A DNA stretch of 64,000 nucleotides from Clostridia bacterium (GTDB lineage: Bacteria > Bacillota > Clostridia > UBA1212): positions 1 through 64,000 of the forward strand of contig JAFTXP010000023.1 of the NCBI GenBank assembly GCA_017461545.1. The letters run 5' to 3'. Below, one piece after another: positions 50,374-59,260 of the stretch. The position numbers and the translations under genes were made by a program. Below the pieces are notes generated by a model. That model saw only the letters and a list, made by a program, of their open reading frames with translations. It was not told the DNA's origin and made no database searches. Numbering within the stretch: the stretch's first letter is position 1; each line of letters starts with the position of its first letter.

Positions 50374-51791
50374 TTCGTGATTCCCCATGCATCTATCAGT
50401 GTTGTCGTGCCGTCCTCGTCAACGGTATATGTTTTTATTATCAGTCGGTTTCCTTCAACAGTACAGTAACTGTAGCTCGGTAGTTCCGTTAAAAATGCTT
50501 CGTCGGGATAAACTCCGTCCACCTCATAAATCTTTCCGATGTGCTGTTTCACACCTGAACTGCCGTTTATGAAATAGACCGTTCCGCCTTTTATATCCGA
50601 AAGTATTTTAACAGTGTCGCCGTCGATTACAACATCTTCTGCTTTGTATTCAGCCACACCGCTTGCCGTCATCGGCTCTGAGCGGAAGAAGTAGTGGTCG
50701 TGTCCCGTTATCACCGCATCAACATTGTACTTATCTATGACGGGCAAAATCTGTTTTCGAAGTGCGACAATCTCCGTGTCATTGTAATGGTTTGCATTTG
50801 AAACGGGGGATTTGTGCATAAGTACGATGTTCCACTGTTTAGTGCTGTTTTCAAGGTCATCTTCAAGCCATTTGAGCTGGCTTTTTGAGAGATCCTTGTC
50901 GTTATCGCCCGTGTACAGTACCGAGAAATGAATGTTATTACATTCGAATGAATAATATCCCGAAATCCACGCCGTTCTGTTTTCTTCGGAGCCGAAAGTA
51001 AAGTGTTCCATGACGCTTTTTTTGTCTTTATTTCCCGAGACGGAAACAAAAGTGTTGTTTCTTACGACTTCCAATGCAGTTTCGGTGAACATCTTCCATT
51101 GATTTTGGTTTGTATTTTCTTCAACAACATCGCCTAAATTTAATATGAAGTCAATATCGGTGTGATTTTCGACAGCGGTTGCAATTAAATTTCCCCATAT
51201 GTTGTAATCGGACTGAGTGAAGCCCTGCGGGTCGGTTACGTATAAAAATGATGTCTCTTCGGATTCTTCTGCTGTGGAAAACGTCGCCGGCTCGGACCAT
51301 TTATTTTCTGCTGTATCGCCTACACGGTATGCGTATGTTTTGCCGGGAGTGAGGCTGTTCAGCCAGACTCTGTGAACAAGACCTGCTTTTTCCTCAAGCA
51401 CGGGATTTTTCAGATTGCTCTCTCCGGCGGGAAGGAATATAGACATAGCCTCCGAAGATGATTTTACCGTGATTATGTTTTGGGAGTTTGTATCTGCAAA
51501 GGTGTTTTCTGCATCAGTGCCGTTAATCTCCGCGTACTGCAATGCTCCGGATGTGTAGCCGTCAAAAGTCTGCCAACAGAAGTTTGTTGTTGTGTGAGCA
51601 TTTTCTCCTGCCGAGACTGTAATGCACATTGCACTGTATTCGGTTGTTGTGATAGGTGCCGGTGTCGATATAGAAGGGTTGCTTCCGGTTGGTGAAGAAG
51701 ATCCTCCGCTGATTACGATTATTGCAGCTATGGCAGCGATTAAAATTGCAGACAGACAGCTTCCTAATATAATTAATGCTTTTTTATTCAT
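50364..51791 (-). CDS. Secreted metallophosphoesterase with purple-acid-phosphatase-like N-domain
   Basis: 475 residues from MNKKALII, six bases after GAGGTG. A membrane anchor or signal (5-28) and a Ser/Pro/Thr linker come first. A fibronectin-III-like PAP N-domain (about 55-175) ends in LNSLTPGKTYAYRVGD, and the calcineurin-type phosphoesterase core runs to about 400. Metal motifs are YVTDPQGF, ILNLGDVVEE, SVSGNKDKK, VLMHKSP and ITGHDHYFF. The usual GNH(D/E) is GNKD here, so the histidine that assists catalysis is replaced by lysine. It probably acts outside the cell on phosphate esters, with reduced or altered activity. Confidence 0.87.
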   Translation of the reverse strand: MNKKALIILGSCLSAILIAAIAAIIVISGGSSSPTGSNPSISTPAPITTTEYSAMCITVSAGENAHTTTNFCWQTFDGYTSGALQYAEINGTDAENTFADTNSQNIITVKSSSEAMSIFLPAGESNLKNPVLEEKAGLVHRVWLNSLTPGKTYAYRVGDTAENKWSEPATFSTAEESEETSFLYVTDPQGFTQSDYNIWGNLIATAVENHTDIDFILNLGDVVEENTNQNQWKMFTETALEVVRNNTFVSVSGNKDKKSVMEHFTFGSEENRTAWISGYYSFECNNIHFSVLYTGDNDKDLSKSQLKWLEDDLENSTKQWNIVLMHKSPVSNANHYNDTEIVALRKQILPVIDKYNVDAVITGHDHYFFRSEPMTASGVAEYKAEDVVIDGDTVKILSDIKGGTVYFINGSSGVKQHIGKIYEVDGVYPDEAFLTELPSYSYCTVEGNRLIIKTYTVDEDGTTTLIDAWGITKQQ

Positions 51792-51845
51792 AAGAAACAC
51801 CTCAAAATCATATTAGCAAATCCGGCTTTCAAAGGCAATTCTTTG

Positions 51846-51873
51846 TTGCATTTTGAGAAAGCGGTGGTATACT
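51846..51873 (+). promoter_or_regulatory. Promoter of the SDR-DeoC-PfkB operon
   Basis: TTGCAT (51846-51851), 16 bases, TATACT (51868-51873). The transcript would start about 40 bases before the SDR gene. No repressor gene is adjacent. Confidence 0.55.
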
Positions 51874-51917
51874 TCAAATTGTATTTATATACCTAATTAA
51901 GGAAGGGAAGTATCTTT

Positions 51918-52706
51918 ATGAAAGTTGATTACAGCGGAAAAACCGTAGTCATAACAGGAGGAGCCGGTGCGATCGGTTCTGCGATGGCAGAAGCTTTTGC
52001 TGCAAACGGCGCTAAAGTTGCGGTTTGCGGAAGAAATGTTGCAAAAGGAAAAGAAGTAGCGGATAAGATAAAGGAGGCAGGCGGCATCGCTGAGGCGTTC
52101 AAGCTTGACGTTACAGACCGTAATCAGGTTCCGCAGTGCGCAGCCGAGATAGAAAAAGTTTTCGGCACAATCGATGTTCTCATAAATAACGCAGGTGTGA
52201 ACGTAGGCCCCGATGACAGAGGTCCGATTCACGAATTCAAGGAAGATAAGTGGGACTGGATAAGAAGCGTTGATCTTGACGGTGTTTACAACTGTTCAAA
52301 AGTATTTATTCCTTATCTTAAAAAGACAGGTGCCGGTAATATCATAAATATCAGTTCAATTGTCGGTGTTGTACCTCTTCGCAATCAGTGTGCTTTTGCT
52401 GCATGCAAGGCTGCTGTTGTAAATCTCACAAAAGCTATGGCGATAGAGCTTGCTCCCGAGAATATCAGGGTGAATGTTATTGCTCCCGGTTCTATTCTTT
52501 TTGAGGGAACAAAGGCATTGTTCTATGCGGATCCCGAAAAGGCTGAAAAGATGCTCGTAAACATTCCACAGCACAGAGCGGGCAGCGGAAATGATATTTC
52601 AAATGCAGCTCTTTACCTCGGTTCTGACGCTGATGCAGGATATGTAACAGGTGCGTCACTTGTCGTTGACGGCGGTTGGACCTGCGGATTTGCAAGAGAC
52701 TTCTGA
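51918..52706 (+). CDS. Short-chain dehydrogenase/reductase with altered active site
   Basis: 262 residues, classical SDR length. TVVITGGAGAIGSAMAEAF is the NAD(P) site (T-G-x3-G-x-G) and VLINNAGVN the stabilising motif. IINISSIVG carries the catalytic serine. In the S-x(n)-Y-x-x-x-K motif the tyrosine is replaced: CAFAACKAAVV has F160 and K164. The end YVTGASLVVDGGW is normal. The subgroup resembles gluconate 5-dehydrogenase-like enzymes. The loss of the tyrosine suggests a changed mechanism, a non-redox role or a binding function. First gene of the operon, after AGGAAGGGAAG. Confidence 0.9.
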   Translation: MKVDYSGKTVVITGGAGAIGSAMAEAFAANGAKVAVCGRNVAKGKEVADKIKEAGGIAEAFKLDVTDRNQVPQCAAEIEKVFGTIDVLINNAGVNVGPDDRGPIHEFKEDKWDWIRSVDLDGVYNCSKVFIPYLKKTGAGNIINISSIVGVVPLRNQCAFAACKAAVVNLTKAMAIELAPENIRVNVIAPGSILFEGTKALFYADPEKAEKMLVNIPQHRAGSGNDISNAALYLGSDADAGYVTGASLVVDGGWTCGFARDF

Positions 52707-52732
52707 TAGAGGGCTGAACGGAGATATTTAAA

Positions 52733-53497
52733 ATGAAAGATTTTGCCGAATATATAAAAAATACAGTTGTTCCGGATGGCCGTGCAGGTATCTTCTTTAT
52801 GGGACAGGCCGGATTTATTCTTAAGGATTCCGAAGGACATCTGGTTGCGTATGATATTTATCTTTCGGATTGCTGCGAGAGGGAATTCGGTTTTAAGCGT
52901 ATGCTTGCAAAACTCTTAGAGCCATCTGATATAACATTTGATGCCGTTATATGCAGCCACGGACATTACGACCACTTTGACAAAGATGCGATTCCGGAGC
53001 TTATAAAGGACGAGACAACCGCTTTATATACAACAAAAGACGGTATTGACGAGCTTGTTGCTCTGGGAATTTCGGCAGAGCGTGCGAATCTTATCGAAAG
53101 AGGCGGATCACTTGCGCTTTTTGACGGTGCAATTAAAGCTTCTTTCGTATATTGCGACCACGGCGAACTTGCGCCGCATGCGGTAGGTGCGGTTTTTGAG
53201 ATTTCAGGAAAGAAAATTTACTTTGCGGGAGATACGGCATACAGACCTGCTGAACTTGTAAATGACAAAACGGTGGGCTGTGATTTTGCGGCGCTTCCGA
53301 TAAACGGTGCTTTCGGAAATCTTAATGAAACTGAAGCTGCTGATATTGCCTCGGAAATAAAAGCAGGTATCACCGTACCGTGCCATTTCTGGAACTTTGC
53401 AGAGCACGGCGGAGACCCCATGAAATTTATGGAGAGAGCTAAAGATTTGGGTGTAAATTATAAACTTATGTCTCAGGGCGAATTTATATTGATTTAA
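52733..53497 (+). CDS. MBL-fold hydrolase, UlaG-like lactonase family
   Basis: 254 residues. ICSHGHYDHFDKD is the HxHxDH zinc motif, CDHGELAPHAVGAVF and IYFAGDTAYRP supply further ligands, and FWNFAEHGGDP near the end matches UlaG-like proteins. UlaG hydrolyses L-ascorbate-6-phosphate lactone, so a sugar-acid lactone is a plausible substrate. It follows the SDR gene by 26 bases. A small hairpin (53516-53522 with 53535-53541) lies between it and deoC and may mark an mRNA processing site. Confidence 0.88.
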   Translation: MKDFAEYIKNTVVPDGRAGIFFMGQAGFILKDSEGHLVAYDIYLSDCCEREFGFKRMLAKLLEPSDITFDAVICSHGHYDHFDKDAIPELIKDETTALYTTKDGIDELVALGISAERANLIERGGSLALFDGAIKASFVYCDHGELAPHAVGAVFEISGKKIYFAGDTAYRPAELVNDKTVGCDFAALPINGAFGNLNETEAADIASEIKAGITVPCHFWNFAEHGGDPMKFMERAKDLGVNYKLMSQGEFILI

Positions 53498-53561
53498 AAT
53501 AAAGAATAAATTTACAGGATGCGGGGCGTATATTGCATCCTAAAGAACGGAGGATTTTAAA

Positions 53562-54215
53562 ATGATTGAAAATTTGAACAAGTACGTTGACCACACAATT
53601 CTTAAGCCTTTTGCTCAGCAAGCCGCTATTGAGAAACTTTGCGCAGAGGCTGCAAAATGGGATTTTGCATCTGTTTGCATTAACCCCTGCAATATCGAGC
53701 TTGCTAAAAAACTTCTCGCAGACACAAATGTAATGGTTTGCACAGTTATAGGTTTCCCTTTGGGAGCAAACACAACAGAAGTAAAAGCTTTTGAGACAGC
53801 TGACGCGTATGCTAAGGGCTGTGACGAATTTGACATGGTAATTAACATCGGCGCTCTCAAAGACGGCCGCTACGACTATGTAAGAGACGATATCAAGGCT
53901 GTTGTAGAGGCTGCTAAGGGTAAGACAGTTAAAGTAATTATCGAGACAGGTCTTCTTACAGAAGAAGAAAAAGTTATGGCTACAAAGCTTTCATGCGAAG
54001 CAGGCGCTCATTTCGTTAAAACTTGCACAGGATTTGCTGAGGGCATTGCGGAAGTAGAAGATATAAAGCTTATGAAGGCTAACGTTACAGAGGGAGTAAA
54101 GGTAAAAGCTTCTTCCGGCATCAGAGATTTTGCAAAGGCTGAAGCTTTGATAAACGCGGGTGCCGAAAGACTCGGAACATCTGCCGGTATTGCAATTATT
54201 GAAGGTGCGAAATAA
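53562..54215 (+). CDS. deoC: Deoxyribose-phosphate aldolase DeoC
   Basis: 217 residues, a normal length. It cleaves 2-deoxyribose-5-phosphate to glyceraldehyde-3-phosphate and acetaldehyde. DHTILKPFA is the N-terminal motif, [17 protein letters not shown] the central strand, and K in HFVKTCTGF (Schiff-base lysine) and K in [11 protein letters not shown] complete the active site; the more usual AAGG is ASSG here. AACGGAGG precedes the ATG. A kinase gene follows after 13 bases, giving the kinase-aldolase pair of deoxyribose use, although no deo nucleoside genes are near. Confidence 0.92.
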   Translation: MIENLNKYVDHTILKPFAQQAAIEKLCAEAAKWDFASVCINPCNIELAKKLLADTNVMVCTVIGFPLGANTTEVKAFETADAYAKGCDEFDMVINIGALKDGRYDYVRDDIKAVVEAAKGKTVKVIIETGLLTEEEKVMATKLSCEAGAHFVKTCTGFAEGIAEVEDIKLMKANVTEGVKVKASSGIRDFAKAEALINAGAERLGTSAGIAIIEGAK

Positions 54216-54228
54216 TAGGAGGACCAAA

Positions 54229-55152
54229 ATGGGGAAAGTAGTTGTTGTCGGTTCGTTTATTACCGATATAGCGGTATATACACCGAGATTTCCGGTTGAC
54301 GGAGAGTCGGTAATCGGTGAGAGAATGAAGTTCGGCCCCGGCGGAAAAGGCTCAAACCAGGCTACTGCCGCACACCGCGCAGGCGCTGAGGTTACTATGG
54401 TGACAAAGCTTGGCGGCGATTTTATGGCTGAGATTGCACTTAATCACTATAAAAATGAAAAAATGGATATGAAGTATGTCTACCGTGACAACGAGTGCGA
54501 GACGGGAAGCGCTGTTATTGAAATTCACAAGGAGACAGCTGAGAACAGAATCATTGTTACTACTGCAGCGAATGAAAAAATTACACGCGAAGAGGTTTTT
54601 GCGGCTGAAAAAGAATTTGCCGAGTGCGACGTTGTTCTTCTCCAGCATGAAACAAGCCCCGAATCATTAGCAGCTGCTATTGACCTCGGAAACAAATACA
54701 ACAAAAAGATTATTCTCAACACTGCTCCTATGCGTGAAGTTGACCGTTCTCTTTTTGCAAAGGTTGATTTCGTAACTCCTAATGAGACAGAAGCAGAGTA
54801 TTATTCAGGCGTAAAGGTTACAGACCTTGAGTCAGCTCGCAAGGCTGCTGCCGTATTCAAAGAAATGGGTGCTAAAAACGTACTTATCACTTTGGGAAAA
54901 GCAGGTGCATATGTAAAAGCAGGAGATATCGATGAGATAGTTCCGCCGTTTACTGTAAAGGCTGTAGATACAACAGGTGCCGGCGATGCGTTCAACGGCG
55001 GTTTTGCTGCAGCGCTCAGCGAGGGAAAAGATATTATCTCTGCGGTTAAATTTGCAAGCGCTCTTGCGGCTGTTTCGGTGACAAGACCGGGAACTTCTCC
55101 CGCGATGCCGTACAGAGAAGAAATAGACGCATTTTTAGCAGAGCGTGCATAA
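54229..55152 (+). CDS. PfkB-family carbohydrate kinase (ribokinase type)
   Basis: 307 residues from MGKVVVVGSF, after AGGAGG. MKFGPGGKGSNQATAAHRAGA is the sugar-binding GGKGxNQA motif and VDTTGAGDAFNGGF the ATP/catalytic aspartate motif, both closest to ribokinase. Beside deoC it could phosphorylate 2-deoxyribose (a deoxyribokinase) or another pentose or tetrose. The gene overlaps nothing, and the operon spacing is 13 bases. Confidence 0.9.
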   Translation: MGKVVVVGSFITDIAVYTPRFPVDGESVIGERMKFGPGGKGSNQATAAHRAGAEVTMVTKLGGDFMAEIALNHYKNEKMDMKYVYRDNECETGSAVIEIHKETAENRIIVTTAANEKITREEVFAAEKEFAECDVVLLQHETSPESLAAAIDLGNKYNKKIILNTAPMREVDRSLFAKVDFVTPNETEAEYYSGVKVTDLESARKAAAVFKEMGAKNVLITLGKAGAYVKAGDIDEIVPPFTVKAVDTTGAGDAFNGGFAAALSEGKDIISAVKFASALAAVSVTRPGTSPAMPYREEIDAFLAERA

Positions 55153-55183
55153 TACAAAATTTATTTGGTAACGGAGAGTAAAA

Positions 55184-56236
55184 ATGATAGAAGAAATGAA
55201 AGCCGTAACTGTTTACGGCCCCGGCGACATAAGAATGGAGACCGTAAAACTCCGCCCTTTAAAGCCGGATGAAATGCTTATAAAAGTTGCATACACGGGC
55301 ATTTGCGCCACAGACCTTGCAATTTACACAGGAGAGTGCAGTTTTGTAAAATCGGGGCAGATAAAATACCCTTGCAGAATCGGCCACGAGTGGTCAGGTA
55401 TTGTCTGTGAGTGCGGAAGCGAAGTTAAAAATTTCAAACCGGGAGACCGTGTTATAACTGATAACGGTGTTTCCTGCGGTTATTGTGAAAAATGTCTTGA
55501 GGGCGACTACGGAAACTGTCTGAACAATAAATCAGTAGGAACTATTGACTGCTGGGACGGTTGTTTTGCAGAGTATATGTATATGCCGGAGCGCCATACA
55601 TATCATATTGACGATTCAATGTCTCTCAAAGATGCGGCACTGGTTGAGCCGATGTCCATCGCTTTGGCAGGCATAAAAAAATATGATATTACAAGCGACA
55701 GCAGAGTTGCCGTTATAGGCACGGGTGCCATAGGTATCGGCGCGGCAGTTCTGGCAAAGCATCTGGGTGCAAAGCAGGTAATAATAGTTGGCAGAGGAAA
55801 GGCAAAACTTGAATCTGCGCTGAAATGCGGCATCGATGCCGCGGTGAGTACACACGACGGCGACGTTGTAAAGCAGGTCATGACCTTGACGGACGGAGAG
55901 GGCGTTGACTTTACGATTGAGACATCGGGCGGAGAGGAAACTATAATGAATTCCGTTCACATCACAAAAAAGCACGGAACGATTGCGTTGCTTGCATTCT
56001 ATGAAAAAATGATAAACAACTTCGATATTGATGCCTTCGTAGGAAAAGAGCAGATAATCAAAGGTGTTATGGGTGAATTCGGTCTGGTGGAAAAGGCCGG
56101 AAAGATTATGGAACAAGGTCTTCCTCTTAACGGAATTATCACACACGAAATTCCGTTTGCGGAATGTGTGGATTTTATCCGCAACTATAAAGATACAGCG
56201 AGCACCAGAATTAAGGCGCTTGTGAAATTTGATTGA
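55184..56236 (+). CDS. Zinc-dependent alcohol/polyol dehydrogenase
   Basis: 350 residues, medium-chain dehydrogenase. YTGICATDLAIY and GHEWSGIVCECG carry the catalytic zinc ligands, CGYCEKCLEGDYGNC the four structural-zinc cysteines, and VAVIGTGAIGIGAAVLAKHLGA the NAD-binding motif. This resembles sorbitol, threonine or galactitol-1-phosphate dehydrogenases; the substrate is unknown. It starts 31 bases after the kinase with an ACGGAGAG site. Confidence 0.92.
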   Translation: MIEEMKAVTVYGPGDIRMETVKLRPLKPDEMLIKVAYTGICATDLAIYTGECSFVKSGQIKYPCRIGHEWSGIVCECGSEVKNFKPGDRVITDNGVSCGYCEKCLEGDYGNCLNNKSVGTIDCWDGCFAEYMYMPERHTYHIDDSMSLKDAALVEPMSIALAGIKKYDITSDSRVAVIGTGAIGIGAAVLAKHLGAKQVIIVGRGKAKLESALKCGIDAAVSTHDGDVVKQVMTLTDGEGVDFTIETSGGEETIMNSVHITKKHGTIALLAFYEKMINNFDIDAFVGKEQIIKGVMGEFGLVEKAGKIMEQGLPLNGIITHEIPFAECVDFIRNYKDTASTRIKALVKFD

Positions 56237-56268
56237 TTATTTATTTGAATTGAAAGGACTTGAATAAA

Positions 56269-56697
56269 ATGAGTGACAAGAAAAAACTTGATCCGTTGGT
56301 AGTAGATGTTGCAAAAGTTAAACCGCTTCAGATGGGCGCGGAATATCAGTCAAGAATGATACTTGACCACGTTATAACAGGCAGAGACGGCGTTATACAG
56401 ATTAATCACGGCACAGTGGCTCCCCATTCAGCTTTGGGCGGCGGCGTACATGAGGAGGATGAAATATACTACATCCTTTCAGGTAAGGGCAAACTTCAGC
56501 TTGGTGACGATATCGTAGATGTTTACGGCGGCCAGGTTATATTCATTCCCGGCGGATGTTTTCATGCTCTCGACAACTCCGAAAGTGACGAAGAGTTGAC
56601 AATCCTCACTTTCTGGAAGGATTATAGAGACAACGAAGCGTATGCAGAGCGAGTAAGACAGTGGGGTAAGTCTTTCAAGACTATCGATGAAGACTGA
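56269..56697 (+). CDS. Cupin-domain protein
   Basis: 142 residues from MSDKKKLDP. The cupin motif 1 reads GGGVHEEDEIYYILSGKGKLQ and motif 2 VIFIPGGCFHALDN, with the usual metal-binding H, E and H. Small single-domain cupins act as sugar isomerases, epimerases or lactonases in catabolic operons. AAAGGA lies eleven bases upstream of the ATG. It sits 32 bases after the dehydrogenase gene. Confidence 0.88.
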   Translation: MSDKKKLDPLVVDVAKVKPLQMGAEYQSRMILDHVITGRDGVIQINHGTVAPHSALGGGVHEEDEIYYILSGKGKLQLGDDIVDVYGGQVIFIPGGCFHALDNSESDEELTILTFWKDYRDNEAYAERVRQWGKSFKTIDED

Positions 56698-56730
56698 TTA
56701 AACTTTTTCAAACGGAAGAGGTTTATAATT

Positions 56731-57429
56731 ATGATAATGGATATTCATTCTCACACGTTTTTTTCGAAGTGCGGGCGGGATCATCCGGATAAAACAATAC
56801 AGGCCGCGATTGACGGAGGTATTGAGCTTTTCGGCATATCCGACCACAACTACGGAATTGCTGAGCGAAAAAGGGAATATTACAACTACATCTGCCGCTT
56901 CAAAGAAAAGTACGACGGAAAGCTGAAGCTTTTATGCGGAATCGAACTTGCGACAGTTCTTAATTTATGGCTTCGCGATGACGAGGATATATCATTCTTT
57001 GATTACTGCCTTATTGAGCATATTGACCGACCGGACAGCTCGGTCGGAAATACTTTTACAGAGTATGCAAAACGCACGGGCTGTAAAAATGTCGGAATTG
57101 CACATACTGATTTGTTTGCGTATGCAGACAGAATCGGACAGCCTGCGTATGATTTTTTCAGCAGACTTGCAGAGAATAATATTTTCTGGGAGATGAATGT
57201 AAATTATGATTCAATACACGGCTATAATGAACATCAATATGTAAAGAATTTTGTTGAAAACGAAGAACAGCAGGACATAATCCGCAGATGCGGTGTTAAA
57301 ATAAGTGTAGGCTTTGATGGGCACCGCGTTGAGGATTACGACCCGAGCCGTGTCATTAAAATGTGTCGTTTTTTGGAAGAAAAAAATATTGAAATGCCTT
57401 TCGGTAATTTTGCCGCAGAAAAGGTGTAA
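56731..57429 (+). CDS. PHP-domain metal-dependent phosphoesterase
   Basis: 232 residues. MDIHSHTFFSK gives the N-terminal H-x-H, GISDHNYG the next histidine, GIELATVL the metal-bridging glutamate, NVGIAHTDLFAY and KISVGFDGHRVEDY the remaining ligands. PHP proteins of this size are histidinol-phosphatase-like and cleave phosphomonoesters; a sugar phosphate is likely in this operon. GGAAGAGG precedes the ATG. The next gene starts 22 bases later without a terminator. Confidence 0.88.
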   Translation: MIMDIHSHTFFSKCGRDHPDKTIQAAIDGGIELFGISDHNYGIAERKREYYNYICRFKEKYDGKLKLLCGIELATVLNLWLRDDEDISFFDYCLIEHIDRPDSSVGNTFTEYAKRTGCKNVGIAHTDLFAYADRIGQPAYDFFSRLAENNIFWEMNVNYDSIHGYNEHQYVKNFVENEEQQDIIRRCGVKISVGFDGHRVEDYDPSRVIKMCRFLEEKNIEMPFGNFAAEKV

Positions 57430-57450
57430 AAGATTTTGGAGTTTTGATGT

Positions 57451-59049
57451 ATGAATAATTTTTTGAAAAAGACAATCAGTTTCATTTTGGTTATGATAAT
57501 TTCCGCAGGGATATTTATTTCCGGAGATAATTTCGGCGTAAAGGGTGCGGAGCCTATCGAAATAGGATACAGCATTTCGACAGAGTCTCTTTATCAGGGC
57601 GATACTGTCGAGGTAAAGTTCTTTTTCAAAAATTTTGAAGAGGTAAACGTTGATTGTACAGCTTTTCAGCTTGATGTGTATGTTGATCCTGCAATCTTCT
57701 CCGTCGGCACGATGAAATGCAATCTTGACGGAACAGATGCGATGATGTACACAACTAAGTTAAACGAGTCGGAAAATAAAGTAAAAACAATCTACTTTAA
57801 TACAAGATCGTCGCTCCCGAAGGACAGCAGTGATATTTCCACTATGACATTGACACTTAAAAAGGATTTCGCGGAGATAACCGACGTTCAGCTCAACATC
57901 ACTTTGGCTATGGCACTGGATGCTGATAACAACCGTTTTGACGTGACGTATTCCTCTCCTGTAGTAAAATGTCTGCCTTTGTCCGAAAAACCGGCAGAAC
58001 CGACTGTGACTCCTCCGGTTTCACCGTCTGCTGCAGCATCGACTGCTCCGTTTGTAACTTCTTCTGCTGCTCCATCTGTGACAGACAAACCGCCCGAAAC
58101 AATTCCGCCTACTGATGTTGTGCCGTCTGCGACTCCTGTTGCGACAGAATCAGTAAATTTGCCTACAGCAACTACAGATTCGTATGATGCACCTGTTGGG
58201 ACTGCAAATTCCGGCAGCGCCCCTGCTGTGACTGAGGATTCCGCCGACACACCTTCAGAAACTGTAAAAAAAGAGTTTACAGTGACATATCTTGATTCTA
58301 ATGGAAGAGTAATTAAATCTGAAACAGTTGAAGAAGGAAATGCAGCGACAAACAGCAAAGTTCCTTACAGACCGGGATATGATTTTTTGGGCTGGACTGT
58401 AAGTTCAGGCACATTAAAAAATATAACATGTGACGTAACGGCTGTTGCCGTGTACGAAATAAGTGATGTACTTTACACAATAAATGTGACAGGCGGAACG
58501 GTAAACGGAAATAATACAAGCGTAAAAGTAAAATACGATGATTGCGTTATCGTGAAAGTAGATGAGTCTGTGATTCCTGAAAATAAATACTTTGTCGGCT
58601 GGAAAAAGACAGGCAGCGATAAAGTTGTAAGTTACAATAAAATCTACAGTTTTCTTGTAACAGGAAGCGATGATGTGGTTGCAGTATACGGAGATACAGT
58701 TTCTGATGTTTTGCCGCAGACTGTGTTGTTTGAACGATCTGTAAATACTGAGGCCGTGATCTTTACCTGTGAAAGCTTTATTCCTGCCGGATGTTCGTAT
58801 TCAGGTTCGGGTATTATCGTTACAAAAGATGAAAATATAGGGAAATCCGTAGATTTGTTTATTTTAAATGCGGAAGGAACGACTTCGTACCGTGCAAATA
58901 ACAATTCGATAAACTCTCAGTTTTCGGTTATAAATCATAATTTAGCAGAAGTTTTTTATGCAAGATCGTATCTCATTTATAGCGATGCAAACGGTGATAA
59001 AGTTACTGTTTACAGCGACATAAATATTTATAATCCTGAGATTTTCTGA
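57451..59049 (+). CDS. Secreted protein with beta-sandwich domain, Thr/Pro linker and InlB-type repeats
   Basis: 532 residues. A signal peptide (1-33, FILVMIISAGIFISG) is followed by a cohesin-like or similar beta-sandwich (about 35-170). A Pro/Ser/Thr/Ala-rich linker runs to about 270. Two Listeria-Bacteroides repeat-type units follow (FTVTYLDSNGRVIKSETVEEG, PGYDFLGWTVSSG; and IVKVDESVIPENKYFVGWKK), then a C-terminal region without an LPxTG motif or membrane anchor. It is likely exported and surface-associated or free. Placement at the end of the operon suggests co-expression, although a separate role is possible. Confidence 0.8.
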   Translation: MNNFLKKTISFILVMIISAGIFISGDNFGVKGAEPIEIGYSISTESLYQGDTVEVKFFFKNFEEVNVDCTAFQLDVYVDPAIFSVGTMKCNLDGTDAMMYTTKLNESENKVKTIYFNTRSSLPKDSSDISTMTLTLKKDFAEITDVQLNITLAMALDADNNRFDVTYSSPVVKCLPLSEKPAEPTVTPPVSPSAAASTAPFVTSSAAPSVTDKPPETIPPTDVVPSATPVATESVNLPTATTDSYDAPVGTANSGSAPAVTEDSADTPSETVKKEFTVTYLDSNGRVIKSETVEEGNAATNSKVPYRPGYDFLGWTVSSGTLKNITCDVTAVAVYEISDVLYTINVTGGTVNGNNTSVKVKYDDCVIVKVDESVIPENKYFVGWKKTGSDKVVSYNKIYSFLVTGSDDVVAVYGDTVSDVLPQTVLFERSVNTEAVIFTCESFIPAGCSYSGSGIIVTKDENIGKSVDLFILNAEGTTSYRANNNSINSQFSVINHNLAEVFYARSYLIYSDANGDKVTVYSDINIYNPEIF

Positions 59050-59074
59050 TGTTATATAATATCGAATACTACGG

Positions 59075-59104
59075 TGCAGCAGTTTTCGGACTGCTGCATT
59101 TTTA
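59075..59104 (+). terminator. Terminator of the catabolic operon
   Basis: TGCAGCAGT (59075-59083) pairs perfectly with ACTGCTGCA (59090-59098), six-base loop, then TTTTTT. No other terminator was found between 51918 and here. Confidence 0.85.
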
Positions 59105-59172
59105 TACAATAAAAAGGATGAAAAAAATAAGAAGGAATAAATAAAAAACTTTTAAATAAAAATGCCTTGTGA

Positions 59173-59178
59173 TATAAT
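59173..59178 (+). promoter_or_regulatory. Extended -10 promoter of the PP2C-like gene
   Basis: TGATATAAT with TATAAT at 59173-59178; the -35 region is weak. Transcription from about 59185 rules out start codons before that point and supports the ATG at 59261 (or 59240). Confidence 0.55.
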
Positions 59179-59260
59179 GACAATATCTGTAATTGTCATT
59201 ATGGATAGTAGACTGTTTTTTATAAACATAAAACAAATTATGGAGCGAAAAAGAATCGAT

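Noticed and set aside
55616-56146. 176-codon minus-strand ORF opposite the zinc dehydrogenase gene
   Set aside because: The plus-strand dehydrogenase is complete and clear; the antisense frame has no start signals or family features.
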